A DNA stretch of 6,814 nucleotides, taken from NCBI GenBank assembly GCA_030043175.1, contig JASHYD010000055.1:1-6814 (forward strand). The letters are read 5' to 3'. Origin of the DNA: Xanthobacteraceae bacterium (GTDB taxonomy: Bacteria > Pseudomonadota > Alphaproteobacteria > Rhizobiales > Xanthobacteraceae). The translations under genes were made by a program, and so were the position numbers. Positions 1 to 6,745 of this stretch are shown here, in pieces. Each line of letters opens with the position of its first letter. Within the stretch, counting starts at the first letter, position 1. The notes beneath the pieces are model-generated. The model ran no database searches, was not told the origin of the DNA, and saw nothing but the letters and a program-made list of their open reading frames with translations.

Positions 1-232
1 GAAAATAGCGCTCCACCATTGACCAGAGATAGTCTACGCGCCTAGGGGTGCACGGCCCTGGTGCAGTGCACGGTTCCGGCCAGATCGTGCGCAGTCCTTC
101 AGGTATCGGCGGCTGGCCGCGACCGACGCGCGGCCCCTCGCACGGTTAGAAGGCTAGGAGATCGGTCAGGGTTTGCCGGTCGTGTAGGCGGTGAATCTAC
201 GCAGCAAAGAGCGGGGCGGCGCGTAGCGTCCT

Positions 233-856
233 GTGATCCTTGCACTGCCGCGCGGGGGCGTTCCGGTTGCGGCGGAGGTCGCGGCCGCGCTGGAGGCGCC
301 GCTCGACCTGATCCTGGTGCGAAAGATCGGCGTGCCGATCCAGCCTGAGTTGGCCATGGGCGCGGTGGTCGATGGAGGCGCTCCGATCGTGGTTCGCAAT
401 GAGGATGTCATTCGACTCTGTGGTATAGATGAATCCGAATTCAAGGCGATTTGCGACAGCGAGCTTGCCGAGATCGAGCGCCGGCGCCGGCGCTATCTTG
501 GCGACCGTCCTCGCATCGATGTCGCGGGCCGCGTCGCCATCATCATCGATGACGGTATCGCCACGGGCGCGACCACCCGCGCGGCGCTGCGCGCCACCCG
601 CATCCGCAAGCCAAGTAAGCTCATTCTCGCGGTGCCTGTTGCTCAGACCGACACTCTTGCTGCCATGCGCGAAGAAGCCGATCAGGTGGTTTGCCTGGAA
701 GATTACGAGTTCTTTGGCGCGATCGGATTCTATTACTCTGATTTCAGCCGAACTGCAGACCAGGAAGTCATTGACGCTATCGCGCGCTTCCCGACTCCCA
801 TTGAGGACGAAGCAGCAACACGGGCGGCAGAAAAAATAACGGGTCCCACCCTTTAA
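233..856 (+). CDS. Phosphoribosyltransferase-family protein, probably lacking its N-terminus
   Basis: The 207-residue product is a type I phosphoribosyltransferase-fold protein. The decisive motif is the PRPP-binding loop IIIDDGIATGAT at residues 103-114. Family-typical blocks around it are LALPRGGVPVA (3-13), VRKIGVPIQPELAMGA (29-44), LAVPVA (132-137) and the C-terminal FYYSDFS (166-172). The substrate is unknown; relatives are annotated only as phosphoribosyltransferase, so a nucleobase or NAD-salvage role is a guess. Family members usually carry about 25-35 further residues before the LALPRGG block. Here an in-frame TAG sits at 224-226, and the only start is GTG at 233 with no ribosome-binding site. 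A FAGRVGG-like stretch in another frame (172-231) could be the lost N-terminus joined by a frameshift. The gene may therefore be a pseudogene. The C-terminus is complete, and the FixK-type box before ftsH begins 58 bases downstream. Confidence 0.8.
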   Translation: MILALPRGGVPVAAEVAAALEAPLDLILVRKIGVPIQPELAMGAVVDGGAPIVVRNEDVIRLCGIDESEFKAICDSELAEIERRRRRYLGDRPRIDVAGRVAIIIDDGIATGATTRAALRATRIRKPSKLILAVPVAQTDTLAAMREEADQVVCLEDYEFFGAIGFYYSDFSRTADQEVIDAIARFPTPIEDEAATRAAEKITGPTL

Positions 857-914
857 CATCGGTGCCCGGTCACTAGCCTGACTTTCGGTCGCAGTCCTTG
901 AGAAACAAGCGATT

Positions 915-928
915 TTGACATGGCTCAA
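915..928 (+). promoter_or_regulatory. FixK/FNR-type operator upstream of ftsH
   Basis: TTGACATGGCTCAA matches the exact TTGA-N6-TCAA palindrome bound by FNR/FixK/Anr-class regulators. Its centre (921.5) lies about 111 bases before the ftsH ATG. If it works as a class II activator site centred at -41.5, transcription would start near 963, and GATGTT at 951-956 falls where a -10 element should be. That would give a leader of about 70 nt. The match is direct; regulator identity and start site are inferred. Confidence 0.7.
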
Positions 929-1032
929 AGCCACGCCCGTACATCTGTGCGATGTTTTTTTTGTCTCCACTCTGCCGCTGACAAACCGGTACATCGAGAG
1001 ACGAATGACTGTCGGAAACGGCGATCGGCGAC

Positions 1033-2970
1033 ATGATTGTTTATGGCTGGCCAGCTCGTCCCAATAGATCTGACAAGGATTTGGTTGTGCGTCGTCGTAC
1101 CGTCTGTGGAATGGCTCTTCTCATGGCGGCCGTTGCCGGAATGTGCGGCTACAGCAGATCGGCGTGCGCCCAGTATGGTGATTCACTCGGGATGGCGGTG
1201 GCGCTAGCGTACGACCCAAAATGGGCGTTGCCAGGCATCGAGGTTATCGATCTAACCTATTCGGATTTCCTTACGCGCGTCGACAAGAACGAGGTCCGTG
1301 CCGTGACCCTGACAGGGCCAATGGCTATCGGCGAACTAACCAACGGAAAGCGCTTCCACACTGTGCTGCCAGACGATCCGGCCCTAACTGAGAGGCTGAT
1401 AGGGCACAAAGTCGAGCTGAAAATCATGCCGACTCAAGATACCTCTCGTCTGTTGGCGATGTTGCTAATCGGCTTGCTGCTCGGCCTCTCGTTCATGGGG
1501 GTCGCAATTCATGATGACCGGGTCCCAGGGCAACGAAGTGGTGAGGGCGCCATTCCTTTCGGAACATCACGAGCGAGGTTGCTCGCAGAAACTGCGAGTC
1601 GCACCACCTTCGACGATGTTGCCGGCATTGAGGAAGTCGCGCAAGAACTTAAGGAAATTGTTCAATTCCTGTGTGAGAGAGATAGGTTGCTGCGCCTTGG
1701 CGACCGCATTCCGCGCGGCGTACTTCTGGTCGGCCCGCCCGGGAACGGCAAGACTCTGCTGGCGCGCGCGGTCGCGGGCAAAGCCAACGTGCCATTCTTC
1801 ACCATTTCGGGCTCGGACTTCGTCGAAATATTCGTCGGCATCGGCGCGAGCCGGGTGCGTGACATGTTCGAGCAGGCCAAGAAGAAGGCGCCGTGCATCA
1901 TCTTTATTGATGAGATCGACGCGCTCGGCCGCCGTCGCGGTGCTGGCCACGGCGGCGGCACTGATGAGCGCGAGCAGACTCTGAACCAGTTGCTGGTGGA
2001 GATGGATGGTTTCGAGGCGAACGAGGGTATCATCCTGATCGCCGCCACCAATCGTCCCGACGTGCTCGACCCGGCACTGCTGCGGCCCGGCCGGTTCGAT
2101 CGCCAGGTCGTGGTGCCGAACCCAGACATCGCCGGCCGCGAGGCCATCCTCAAGGTGCATGTCCGCAAGGTCCCGCTGGCGCCCGACGTGAACCTAAAGA
2201 CGGTGGCACGGGGCACGCCGGGGTTCTCTGGTGCCGATCTCATGAACCTCGTCAACGAGGCCGCCTTGATGGCGGCGCGACGGGACAAGCGCATGGTGAC
2301 GCAGCTCGAGTTCGAAGACGCCAAGGACAAAGTCATGATGGGCGCCGAGCGCAAATCGCTCGTCATGACCGAAGAGCAAAAATTGCTCACCGCCTATCAC
2401 GAGGGCGGTCATGCAATCGTTGCCCTTAACGTCAAGGCGACCGACCCTGTCCATAAGGCCACCATCATTCCCCGCGGCCGGGCTCTCGGCATGGTCATGC
2501 AACTTCCGGAGCGTGACAAGCTGTCGATGAGCCGCGAACAGATGACCTCGCGGCTCGCCATCATGATGGGGGGGCGGGTGGCCGAAGAACTGGTGTTCGG
2601 CCGCGAAAAGGTGACCTCGGGCGCGGCTTCCGACATTGAGCAAGCGACCAAGCTCGCCCGCATGATGGTCACCCGTTGGGGCCTGTCCGATGAATTGGGC
2701 ACGGTCGCCTATGGGGAAAACCAGGAGGAGGTCTTCCTCGGCTATTCCGTGTCGCTGCAGCAGAATATTTCAGATTCGACCGCCCAAAAGATCGACTCGG
2801 AAGTCCGGCGGCTGGTCGAGGCCGGTCATATTGAGGCGGACGCCATCCTCAAGGCCAAGCGCGACGAGTTGGAGTTGCTTGCCAAGGGGCTCCTCGAGTT
2901 CGAGACGCTGTCGGGCGACGAGATTACGAATCTACTCAAGGGCCAGCTCTGCGCTGGACCTCGCGTCTGA
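1033..2970 (+). CDS. ftsH: FtsH-family membrane ATP-dependent zinc metalloprotease (accessory paralogue)
   Basis: The 645-residue protein has the full FtsH layout. A first hydrophobic segment at about residues 24-40 is followed by a short periplasmic domain (about 47-138, with YSDFL at 76-80) and a second membrane segment at about 139-158. The AAA+ module has Walker A GPPGNGKT (234-241), the pore loop IFVG (266-269), Walker B IIFIDEID (289-296), and the second region of homology with arginine fingers in RPGRFDR (351-357). The M41 protease has HEGGH (456-460), with Asp534 in AASDI as likely third zinc ligand. FtsH hexamers extract and degrade membrane and unstable cytosolic proteins. Oddities are Asn238 where FtsH usually has Thr, and a signal-peptide-like ACA-Q before residue 47. 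The C-terminus is short. From about residue 190 onward it resembles Rhizobiales FtsH strongly, so this is probably a stress paralogue. The ATG at 1033 has only a weak ribosome-binding site; internal starts would cut into the first membrane segment. Confidence 0.95.
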   Translation: MIVYGWPARPNRSDKDLVVRRRTVCGMALLMAAVAGMCGYSRSACAQYGDSLGMAVALAYDPKWALPGIEVIDLTYSDFLTRVDKNEVRAVTLTGPMAIGELTNGKRFHTVLPDDPALTERLIGHKVELKIMPTQDTSRLLAMLLIGLLLGLSFMGVAIHDDRVPGQRSGEGAIPFGTSRARLLAETASRTTFDDVAGIEEVAQELKEIVQFLCERDRLLRLGDRIPRGVLLVGPPGNGKTLLARAVAGKANVPFFTISGSDFVEIFVGIGASRVRDMFEQAKKKAPCIIFIDEIDALGRRRGAGHGGGTDEREQTLNQLLVEMDGFEANEGIILIAATNRPDVLDPALLRPGRFDRQVVVPNPDIAGREAILKVHVRKVPLAPDVNLKTVARGTPGFSGADLMNLVNEAALMAARRDKRMVTQLEFEDAKDKVMMGAERKSLVMTEEQKLLTAYHEGGHAIVALNVKATDPVHKATIIPRGRALGMVMQLPERDKLSMSREQMTSRLAIMMGGRVAEELVFGREKVTSGAASDIEQATKLARMMVTRWGLSDELGTVAYGENQEEVFLGYSVSLQQNISDSTAQKIDSEVRRLVEAGHIEADAILKAKRDELELLAKGLLEFETLSGDEITNLLKGQLCAGPRV

Positions 2971-3016
2971 TGAATCTTCCTATGCTGCCTACCTCGCGAG
3001 GGTTCGGGGGTGCCTA

Positions 3017-3030
3017 TTGAGGCAGATCAA
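3017..3030 (+). promoter_or_regulatory. FixK/FNR-type operator before the CBS gene relic
   Basis: TTGAGGCAGATCAA is an exact TTGA-N6-TCAA palindrome that begins 47 bases after the ftsH stop. A -10-like TAGATT/GATTAT lies at 3048-3055, giving class II geometry for + strand transcription starting near 3062-3065. The only coding remnant downstream on that strand is the CBS-domain fragment at 3103-3297. The box therefore looks like the surviving promoter of a gene that has lost its front part. Confidence 0.65.
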
Positions 3031-3102
3031 GGCCGTCGTTCGCTGACTAGATTATGGAGCCGCGCAGCCAAGCGTGGCCGACACGTGGAGTTTGCCGGCT
3101 GA

Positions 3103-3297
3103 CGTGGCATCAAGCGACTGCCGGTCGTGCGTGACAGGCGGCTCGTCGGCGTCGTGGCGCGGGCTGACCTCATGCGCGCGCTCGGCATCGCGGTCAGCAG
3201 AATCTCCCGTGCAGACCAACGCGCAGCGCGCGCCGAGACGCTCATGGCGGGCTTACAGATGGAATCAATGATCCACCGTTCACGCTCGGCCGGTTGA
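3103..3297 (+). pseudogene. CBS-domain protein fragment (5' end lost)
   Basis: This frame reads RGIKRLPVVRDRRLVGVV followed by ARADLMRAL, the characteristic second half of a CBS domain: the buried strand LPVV, a turn, LVGVV, then the (S/A)RADLMRAL helix. About 40 more residues follow before TGA at 3295-3297. An in-frame TGA at 3100-3102 lies directly before the homology, there is no usable start codon, and the first half of the domain is absent from all three + frames. CBS pairs bind adenosyl ligands (AMP, ATP, NAD-type) and often accompany stress genes. This is a relic of about 64 codons, probably of a FixK-controlled CBS protein whose operator survives at 3017-3030. The domain call is by motif recognition. 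Confidence 0.65.
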
Positions 3298-3353
3298 AGG
3301 ATCCGGCTGCACCTGCTCACTGACTTATTCCAGAACGCAGTGCGCTGTGAGAT

Positions 3354-3383
3354 TGGAGCACGCCAGCTGCGTTACTTGCTCCA
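3354..3383 (-). terminator. Possible hairpin downstream of pncB
   Basis: TGGAGCA (3354-3360) and TGCTCCA (3377-3383) are a 7-bp inverted repeat around a 16-base loop that itself contains CAGCTG. It lies 26 bases past the pncB stop on the minus strand, where a transcript end is expected. There is no clear T-tract, so intrinsic termination is doubtful. Confidence 0.2.
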
Positions 3384-3408
3384 TATCCCAGGTTTCCGCA
3401 CATCCATG

Positions 3409-4761
3409 CTACGTCGTTTCGCTTAAGCCCAAACGGCGGTCGACTTCAGCGGCGAGCTTCAGCAATCTGTCTGAGACTTCGACCGGGTAGGATGCGAGAG
3501 GTGCAAGCTGACGCAACGGCTCGGGCAGCCTTTCAAGCTCGCCGCGTGCGTGGGCGCGAATTTCCGACAGAGCTGGGGACGGATTGAGACGCCGGCCGCC
3601 GCGCATCACCAGCTGCAGCAATTTCTCGCCGGGCTGCTGGTCGTCCTCCACCGACAACACGTCGCCCGCCATCCGGCCGTCTGCACCGTAACGGCGCCAC
3701 ACCTGCTTGCGGCCCGGCCAGGTAGCCTTATCGGCTGAGCGCTTGCGCCGCGCCAGCCCCGCATATTCCTGTAGCTTGTAGGCGCAATCGAGCGCGGGCG
3801 CGTCAGACGACGTTGTCAGGCTGGTGCCGATTCCGAAACCATCGATCGGCGCGCCTTGTCGCGCGAAGCGTGCCAGCTCCTCCTCATCGAGGCCGCCGCT
3901 GGCAAAGATGGTCACTTCAGCGAGCCCACCATCGTCGAGGATCCGCCGTACGCTCCTAGACAAGGTCCCCATGTCACCGCTATCGAGACGCACACCGCGC
4001 ACCGCGATCCCGGCCGCCTTGAGCCGCGGAGCAAGGGCCACGACCTTTCGCGCGGCCGCTTCCGTGTCGTAGGTGTCGATGAGCAGAACCAGATTCTCCG
4101 GTCGTGCCCGTGCAAAGCTCTCGAAAGCAACGGTTTCATCGTCAAACGCCTGAATGAAGGAGTGGGCCATCGTGCCGTAGGTCGGGATGTCGAACATCTT
4201 CTCGGCCAAAACCGTCGCCGTGCCGGCAAAGCCCGCAATATAGCTGGCGCGCGCAGCCAACAGCCCGGCATCGGCGCCGTGCGCCCGCCTCAGCCCAAAG
4301 TCGATCAAAAGCTTGCCCGGCGCGGCCAACACCATGCGCGCCGCCTTGGCGGCAATCAGCGACTGGAAATGGAGCAGGTTGATGATGCGGGTTTCGAGGA
4401 GCTGGGCCTCGGGCAGTGGCGCAGTTACGCGCACAATAGGTTCGTCGGCAAAGAAGACGGTGCCCTCCGGCATCGCATGGACATCGCCGCTGAAACGGAA
4501 TTTCGAGAGATACTCAACGAGCGCAGTTCCAAATCGCCCGCTCTTTGCCAGCCAATCGAATTCCTCGCCAGCGAAGCGCAGATTCTCCAGGAAATCCAGC
4601 ACGCTCTCCAACCCCGCTGCTATGAGGAATCCGCGTCGGGCCGGAAGCTTGCGAACAAAAAATTCGAATACGGCGGTCTTCGTCTCGCCACGGTCCAGAC
4701 AGGCCTGGACCATGTTCGGTTGGTAGAGATCAGTGAGCAATACGCTTTTTGCGAGATCCAT
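3409..4761 (-). CDS. pncB: Nicotinate phosphoribosyltransferase (NAPRTase)
   Basis: The 450-residue enzyme converts nicotinate and PRPP to nicotinate mononucleotide, with ATP hydrolysis, in the Preiss-Handler NAD salvage route. Visible family blocks are TDLYQ (10-14), FEFFVRKLP (32-40), LLIDFGLRRAHG (151-162), YGTMAHSFIQAF (195-206, whose His200 is the likely phosphorylated histidine), LLIDTYD (226-232), VRLDSGD (257-263), FASGGLDE (286-293) and DGFGIGTSL (307-315). Length is normal and no lesion is seen. The ATG at 4761 was chosen because the family's conserved region starts within ten residues of it; the 22 codons upstream, back to 4827, carry no family similarity. The ribosome-binding site is weak. 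The nitroreductase gene lies 168 bases upstream on the same strand. With no FixK-type box in that gap, cotranscription from the 5558-5571 operator is plausible. It resembles the stress-linked pncB2 type by context only. Confidence 0.93.
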   Translation of the reverse strand: MDLAKSVLLTDLYQPNMVQACLDRGETKTAVFEFFVRKLPARRGFLIAAGLESVLDFLENLRFAGEEFDWLAKSGRFGTALVEYLSKFRFSGDVHAMPEGTVFFADEPIVRVTAPLPEAQLLETRIINLLHFQSLIAAKAARMVLAAPGKLLIDFGLRRAHGADAGLLAARASYIAGFAGTATVLAEKMFDIPTYGTMAHSFIQAFDDETVAFESFARARPENLVLLIDTYDTEAAARKVVALAPRLKAAGIAVRGVRLDSGDMGTLSRSVRRILDDGGLAEVTIFASGGLDEEELARFARQGAPIDGFGIGTSLTTSSDAPALDCAYKLQEYAGLARRKRSADKATWPGRKQVWRRYGADGRMAGDVLSVEDDQQPGEKLLQLVMRGGRRLNPSPALSEIRAHARGELERLPEPLRQLAPLASYPVEVSDRLLKLAAEVDRRLGLSETT

Positions 4762-4929
4762 CGTGGTGCCAACCCGATCACGGTCGATTTGAGGCCCAAG
4801 CGCAAATATGCGGGCAACCTGCTGCAAGCGACAGGTGTTCGCCCATCAAGCCGTTGCATTTTTGGCCCCGACCCTGGCGTCGATTCGGCAGCTAGGCGGA
4901 TGGATTTCTTCTCGACATTCCACGTTGTT

Positions 4930-5491
4930 TCAGCCGACCCAGCGGATCTCCGGTGCGTTGCGCGGTGTGGGCGGCGGCATGGCCTTGGGGTGGCCGACAA
5001 TGATCGGCGCAACCGGCACCCAGGTGTCGGGCAGAGTGAGTGCCTTTTTTCCTTCTGGCGTATTGAGAAAGCTTTGCGCGAAGCCAATCCAGCAGGTGCC
5101 GAGGCCAGCGGCATATGCGGCGAGCATGAGGTTTTCGGCAGCCAGCGCACAGTCCTCGATGATCCATGGGCCTTGTGCAATCGCAGAAATCAGGATCAGC
5201 ACTGGAGCGTGATAGAAGATTTGAAACTTTGGATCGCTGAGTAGCGATCGGAAGTGATCGGAATGGGGAGCTACCGGCATCGTAGCGAGCATGTGCGACT
5301 TCGCATCACGCGAGATCCGATCGAGCGCATCCTGATCGCGCACCACCGTGAACGACCATGGCTGCTGGTTCACCGCATTCGGCGCATACACGGCAGCGTC
5401 GATCAAGCGTCTGATCGTTTCCAAGATCGACAGCTTGCGCCCTGTATTCGCGTACAGAACGCCGACCGGAGATCGCCTCGTTTATGTCCAT
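4930..5491 (-). pseudogene. Nitroreductase-family flavoprotein gene with a one-base frameshift
   Basis: Two frames together make one nitroreductase of about 187 residues. The first part, from ATG at 5491, reads MDINEAISGRRSVREYRAQAVD, whose GRRSVREY is the N-terminal FMN-phosphate binding motif. The rest, in the next frame from 5424, reads LETIRRLIDAAVYAPNAV and on through NQQPWSF, CALAAENLMLAAYAAGLG, TCWIGF and a final EIRWVG. Removing one base near 5425 (GATCTTGG to GATTTGG) restores a continuous family-typical sequence. As written, the first frame ends in a stop at 5306 after about 61 residues. The family reduces nitro compounds, quinones or enones with NAD(P)H. The true start is supported by GGGGAG (5501-5506 on the complementary strand) nine bases before ATG and by the FixK-type box 67 bases further up. 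Either a real null allele or an assembly indel; a shorter product from TTG at 5424 would lack the FMN motif. Confidence 0.85.
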
Positions 5492-5557
5492 CACGCTATT
5501 CTCCCCAAAAGCCGTGTGAAATGAGGATTCACAAAGGTGAGCGCTGCGACGAGTGCA

Positions 5558-5571
5558 TTGACACGCATCAA
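5558..5571 (-). promoter_or_regulatory. FixK/FNR-type operator of the nitroreductase-pncB unit
   Basis: TTGACACGCATCAA is an exact TTGA-N6-TCAA palindrome centred 73 bases upstream of the nitroreductase ATG (5491). As a class II site it would place the transcript start near 5523, with a 32-nt leader carrying the GGGGAG ribosome-binding site. A weak -10-like TTTGTG sits at 5535-5530. This is the best-placed of the five boxes relative to a start codon. Confidence 0.72.
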
Positions 5572-5636
5572 GGTCGGCGCCGGGGCCGCTTGGCGGCGGC
5601 TGTCTACGCTCGATGCGCCTGGCAGAACTCCAGGCC

Positions 5637-5650
5637 TTGACGCAAGTCAA
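5637..5650. promoter_or_regulatory. FixK/FNR-type palindrome, target unclear
   Basis: TTGACGCAAGTCAA is an exact TTGA-N6-TCAA palindrome 79 bases from the nitroreductase-side box. No recognisable gene starts at class II distance on either strand. It could be an auxiliary upstream site for nitroreductase, or the leftover promoter of a deleted gene. Confidence 0.55.
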
Positions 5651-5751
5651 TGAAAGATCGGTGTTTTCGGCTCAAACGAGCGTTCGTAAAGACCGCTTGG
5701 AATCCCCGTTTCGCCACGACGAATGGATGTCGCGCGCGGCCACGGCTGTCA

Positions 5752-5765
5752 TTGATTTTGGTCAA
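5752..5765 (+). promoter_or_regulatory. FixK/FNR-type operator upstream of the HMA_2-like gene
   Basis: TTGATTTTGGTCAA is an exact TTGA-N6-TCAA palindrome about 275 bases before the ATG at 6034. Class II spacing would put the start near 5800, giving a long leader of about 230 nt, but no -10 is obvious there. A TATTTT at 5771-5776 would instead make the box overlap the core promoter, a repressing arrangement. Assignment to the downstream gene rests on orientation and proximity. Confidence 0.55.
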
Positions 5766-5869
5766 AGGCATATTTTACTGCCCAGTAGGACGAGAGCGCG
5801 CCGCCAGGCGCGAACCCGCCAGTGCCGTGTCGGCAGCCTGAACAACATACCGCACGTGAAATTTTAGGT

Positions 5870-5891
5870 AAGCGCGCTCGCCGAGGCGCTT
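5870..5891 (+). repeat. Stable hairpin in the leader of the HMA_2-like gene
   Basis: AAGCGC (5870-5875) pairs with GCGCTT (5886-5891). Inside, CTC (5877-5879) pairs with GAG (5883-5885) around a GCC loop, with one bulged G. That gives nine mostly G-C pairs. It lies about 140 bases before the ATG at 6034 and lacks a T-tract, so it is not a clear terminator. A leader structure or a chance GC-rich fold are both possible. Confidence 0.35.
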
Positions 5892-6033
5892 CCCCGAGGC
5901 CCACACTATGATGACCAAGAGTCGGTTTTTGGCATACGCGAGGTCATGCCGCCGACGCCGCAACTTCGCCTGATTAAAGGCGTTGGTCCAATGCCTTTCA
6001 TTTCCTGACCCCAGCAAAGAAGCAAAGCGATAT

Positions 6034-6714
6034 ATGGTTCCAGTCGCCTCCATTGAACATCAGTTGCCTGGAAGGGCGCGCCTGCGCGTTCCGTCAAAGC
6101 GCGGCGATTTTCCCTTTTTCGAGAAGGTTGTGCATGAGTTGTCGAAACATCCGTCACTACGCGAATTTATCGCTAGCCCACTCACCGGAAGCATAACCTT
6201 GCACTATTCCGAGCCGTTGCAGCCGATTACGGCGGCCGCCGCGGAACAAAAGCTTTTCGACACTGGTCGATCGGAACCACAAAAAGATGGAAGCAAGTCG
6301 AAACAGGCTTCCAGATTGCGCGAAGCTTCGGGGCTAGCCGGCGCAACCGCAGCTGGACTGTCCGGATTGGGCCTGTTTCAGGTTGCGCGGGGCAACGTCT
6401 TGGGGAGCGCGGTGGAAAACCTATGGCACACATTCGGCGCTCAGCGAATCCTTGGTCGGCCGCACATTGCAGTGGTGTTTGTCGCCCTAGGTATCTATCA
6501 GCTGTTACGGGGCCAGATCCTCGGTGCCGCTTCGTCTCTTTTCTTCTACGCGCTGGTTCTGCCCCACATTGCCGCCGTGGAACAGACGAGAGGGGGCAGC
6601 TGGGCTTCTGTGGCAGCCCGAACCGCGAAGGATGCGAGCAGCGCCGGAGATTCCGAGGAGGGAGCTGTGGCCCGGACTGCCGGTTCTCTTCTCGACAAGG
6701 TCGCCGAGAGGTAA
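6034..6714 (+). CDS. HMA_2-like domain membrane protein
   Basis: The 226-residue product starts with a short ferredoxin-like domain (about 4-60) of the HMA_2 type: HQLPGRARLRVP (9-20) and SPLTGSITLHY (48-58). It lacks the metal-binding CxxC of true heavy-metal-associated domains, as is common in HMA_2. A polar linker (about 70-98) leads to a hydrophobic region (about 99-180) with likely three to four membrane segments, then a charged cytosolic-type tail. The hydrophobic region contains a duplicated motif, LGLFQVARGNVLGSA (112-126) and LGIYQLLRGQILGAA (152-166). Such proteins are often found beside P-type metal ATPases and stress genes; the biochemical role is unknown. ATG at 6034 was chosen because homology starts a few residues later. 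An upstream TTG at 5983 would add 17 codons without family similarity. The purine-rich AAAGAAG at 6016-6022 is a distant, weak ribosome-binding site. The gene looks intact. Confidence 0.75.
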   Translation: MVPVASIEHQLPGRARLRVPSKRGDFPFFEKVVHELSKHPSLREFIASPLTGSITLHYSEPLQPITAAAAEQKLFDTGRSEPQKDGSKSKQASRLREASGLAGATAAGLSGLGLFQVARGNVLGSAVENLWHTFGAQRILGRPHIAVVFVALGIYQLLRGQILGAASSLFFYALVLPHIAAVEQTRGGSWASVAARTAKDASSAGDSEEGAVARTAGSLLDKVAER

Positions 6715-6745
6715 CTTGCTGCGCATCTAGCCGCGAAAGAGGGAA

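Larger units (their letters stand above)
5492..6033. other. Gene-free divergent intergenic region with three regulator boxes
   Basis: This stretch separates the minus-strand nitroreductase from the plus-strand HMA_2-like gene. Short open frames exist (for example 5650-5841 and 5908-5973 on +), but none has a recognisable motif or convincing ribosome-binding site, and the first overlaps a regulator box at its start codon. What it holds is three TTGA-N6-TCAA palindromes and a strong hairpin at 5870-5891. It is long for a bacterial divergent promoter, which suggests lost genes or an untranslated leader. Confidence 0.6.

Noticed and set aside
1..171. Upstream edge examined for a gene, operator or insertion-sequence end
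   Set aside because: A single TTGA half-site near position 19 has no partner half, and no coding motif or terminal repeat was recognised.
841..851. GGGT-CCC-ACCC hairpin followed by TTT at the PRTase end as a terminator
   Set aside because: A four-pair stem lying mostly inside the coding region with only three T is too weak to call.
197..994. Open minus-strand frame of 265 codons over the PRTase gene
   Set aside because: It is a shadow of the plus-strand PRTase with its PRPP loop; its own translation shows no domain and it runs through the ftsH promoter region.
1662..2390. Minus-strand open frames inside ftsH
   Set aside because: They are antisense to the best-conserved AAA+ region and low-complexity Arg/Ser-rich in translation.
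3856..5244. Open plus-strand frame of 462 codons across pncB and the nitroreductase
   Set aside because: It is antisense to genes with clear family motifs, has no recognisable domain, and long antisense frames are common in GC-rich DNA.
5650..5841. Possible small protein of 63 residues after the middle regulator box
   Set aside because: Its ATG overlaps the TCAA half of the box, there is no ribosome-binding site or recognisable motif, and the composition is Arg/Ala-rich as in noncoding GC-rich DNA.
5908..5973. Possible 21-residue leader peptide (MMTKSRFLAY...) before the HMA_2-like gene
   Set aside because: There is no regulatory residue run or terminator pair to support attenuation, and no convincing ribosome-binding site.
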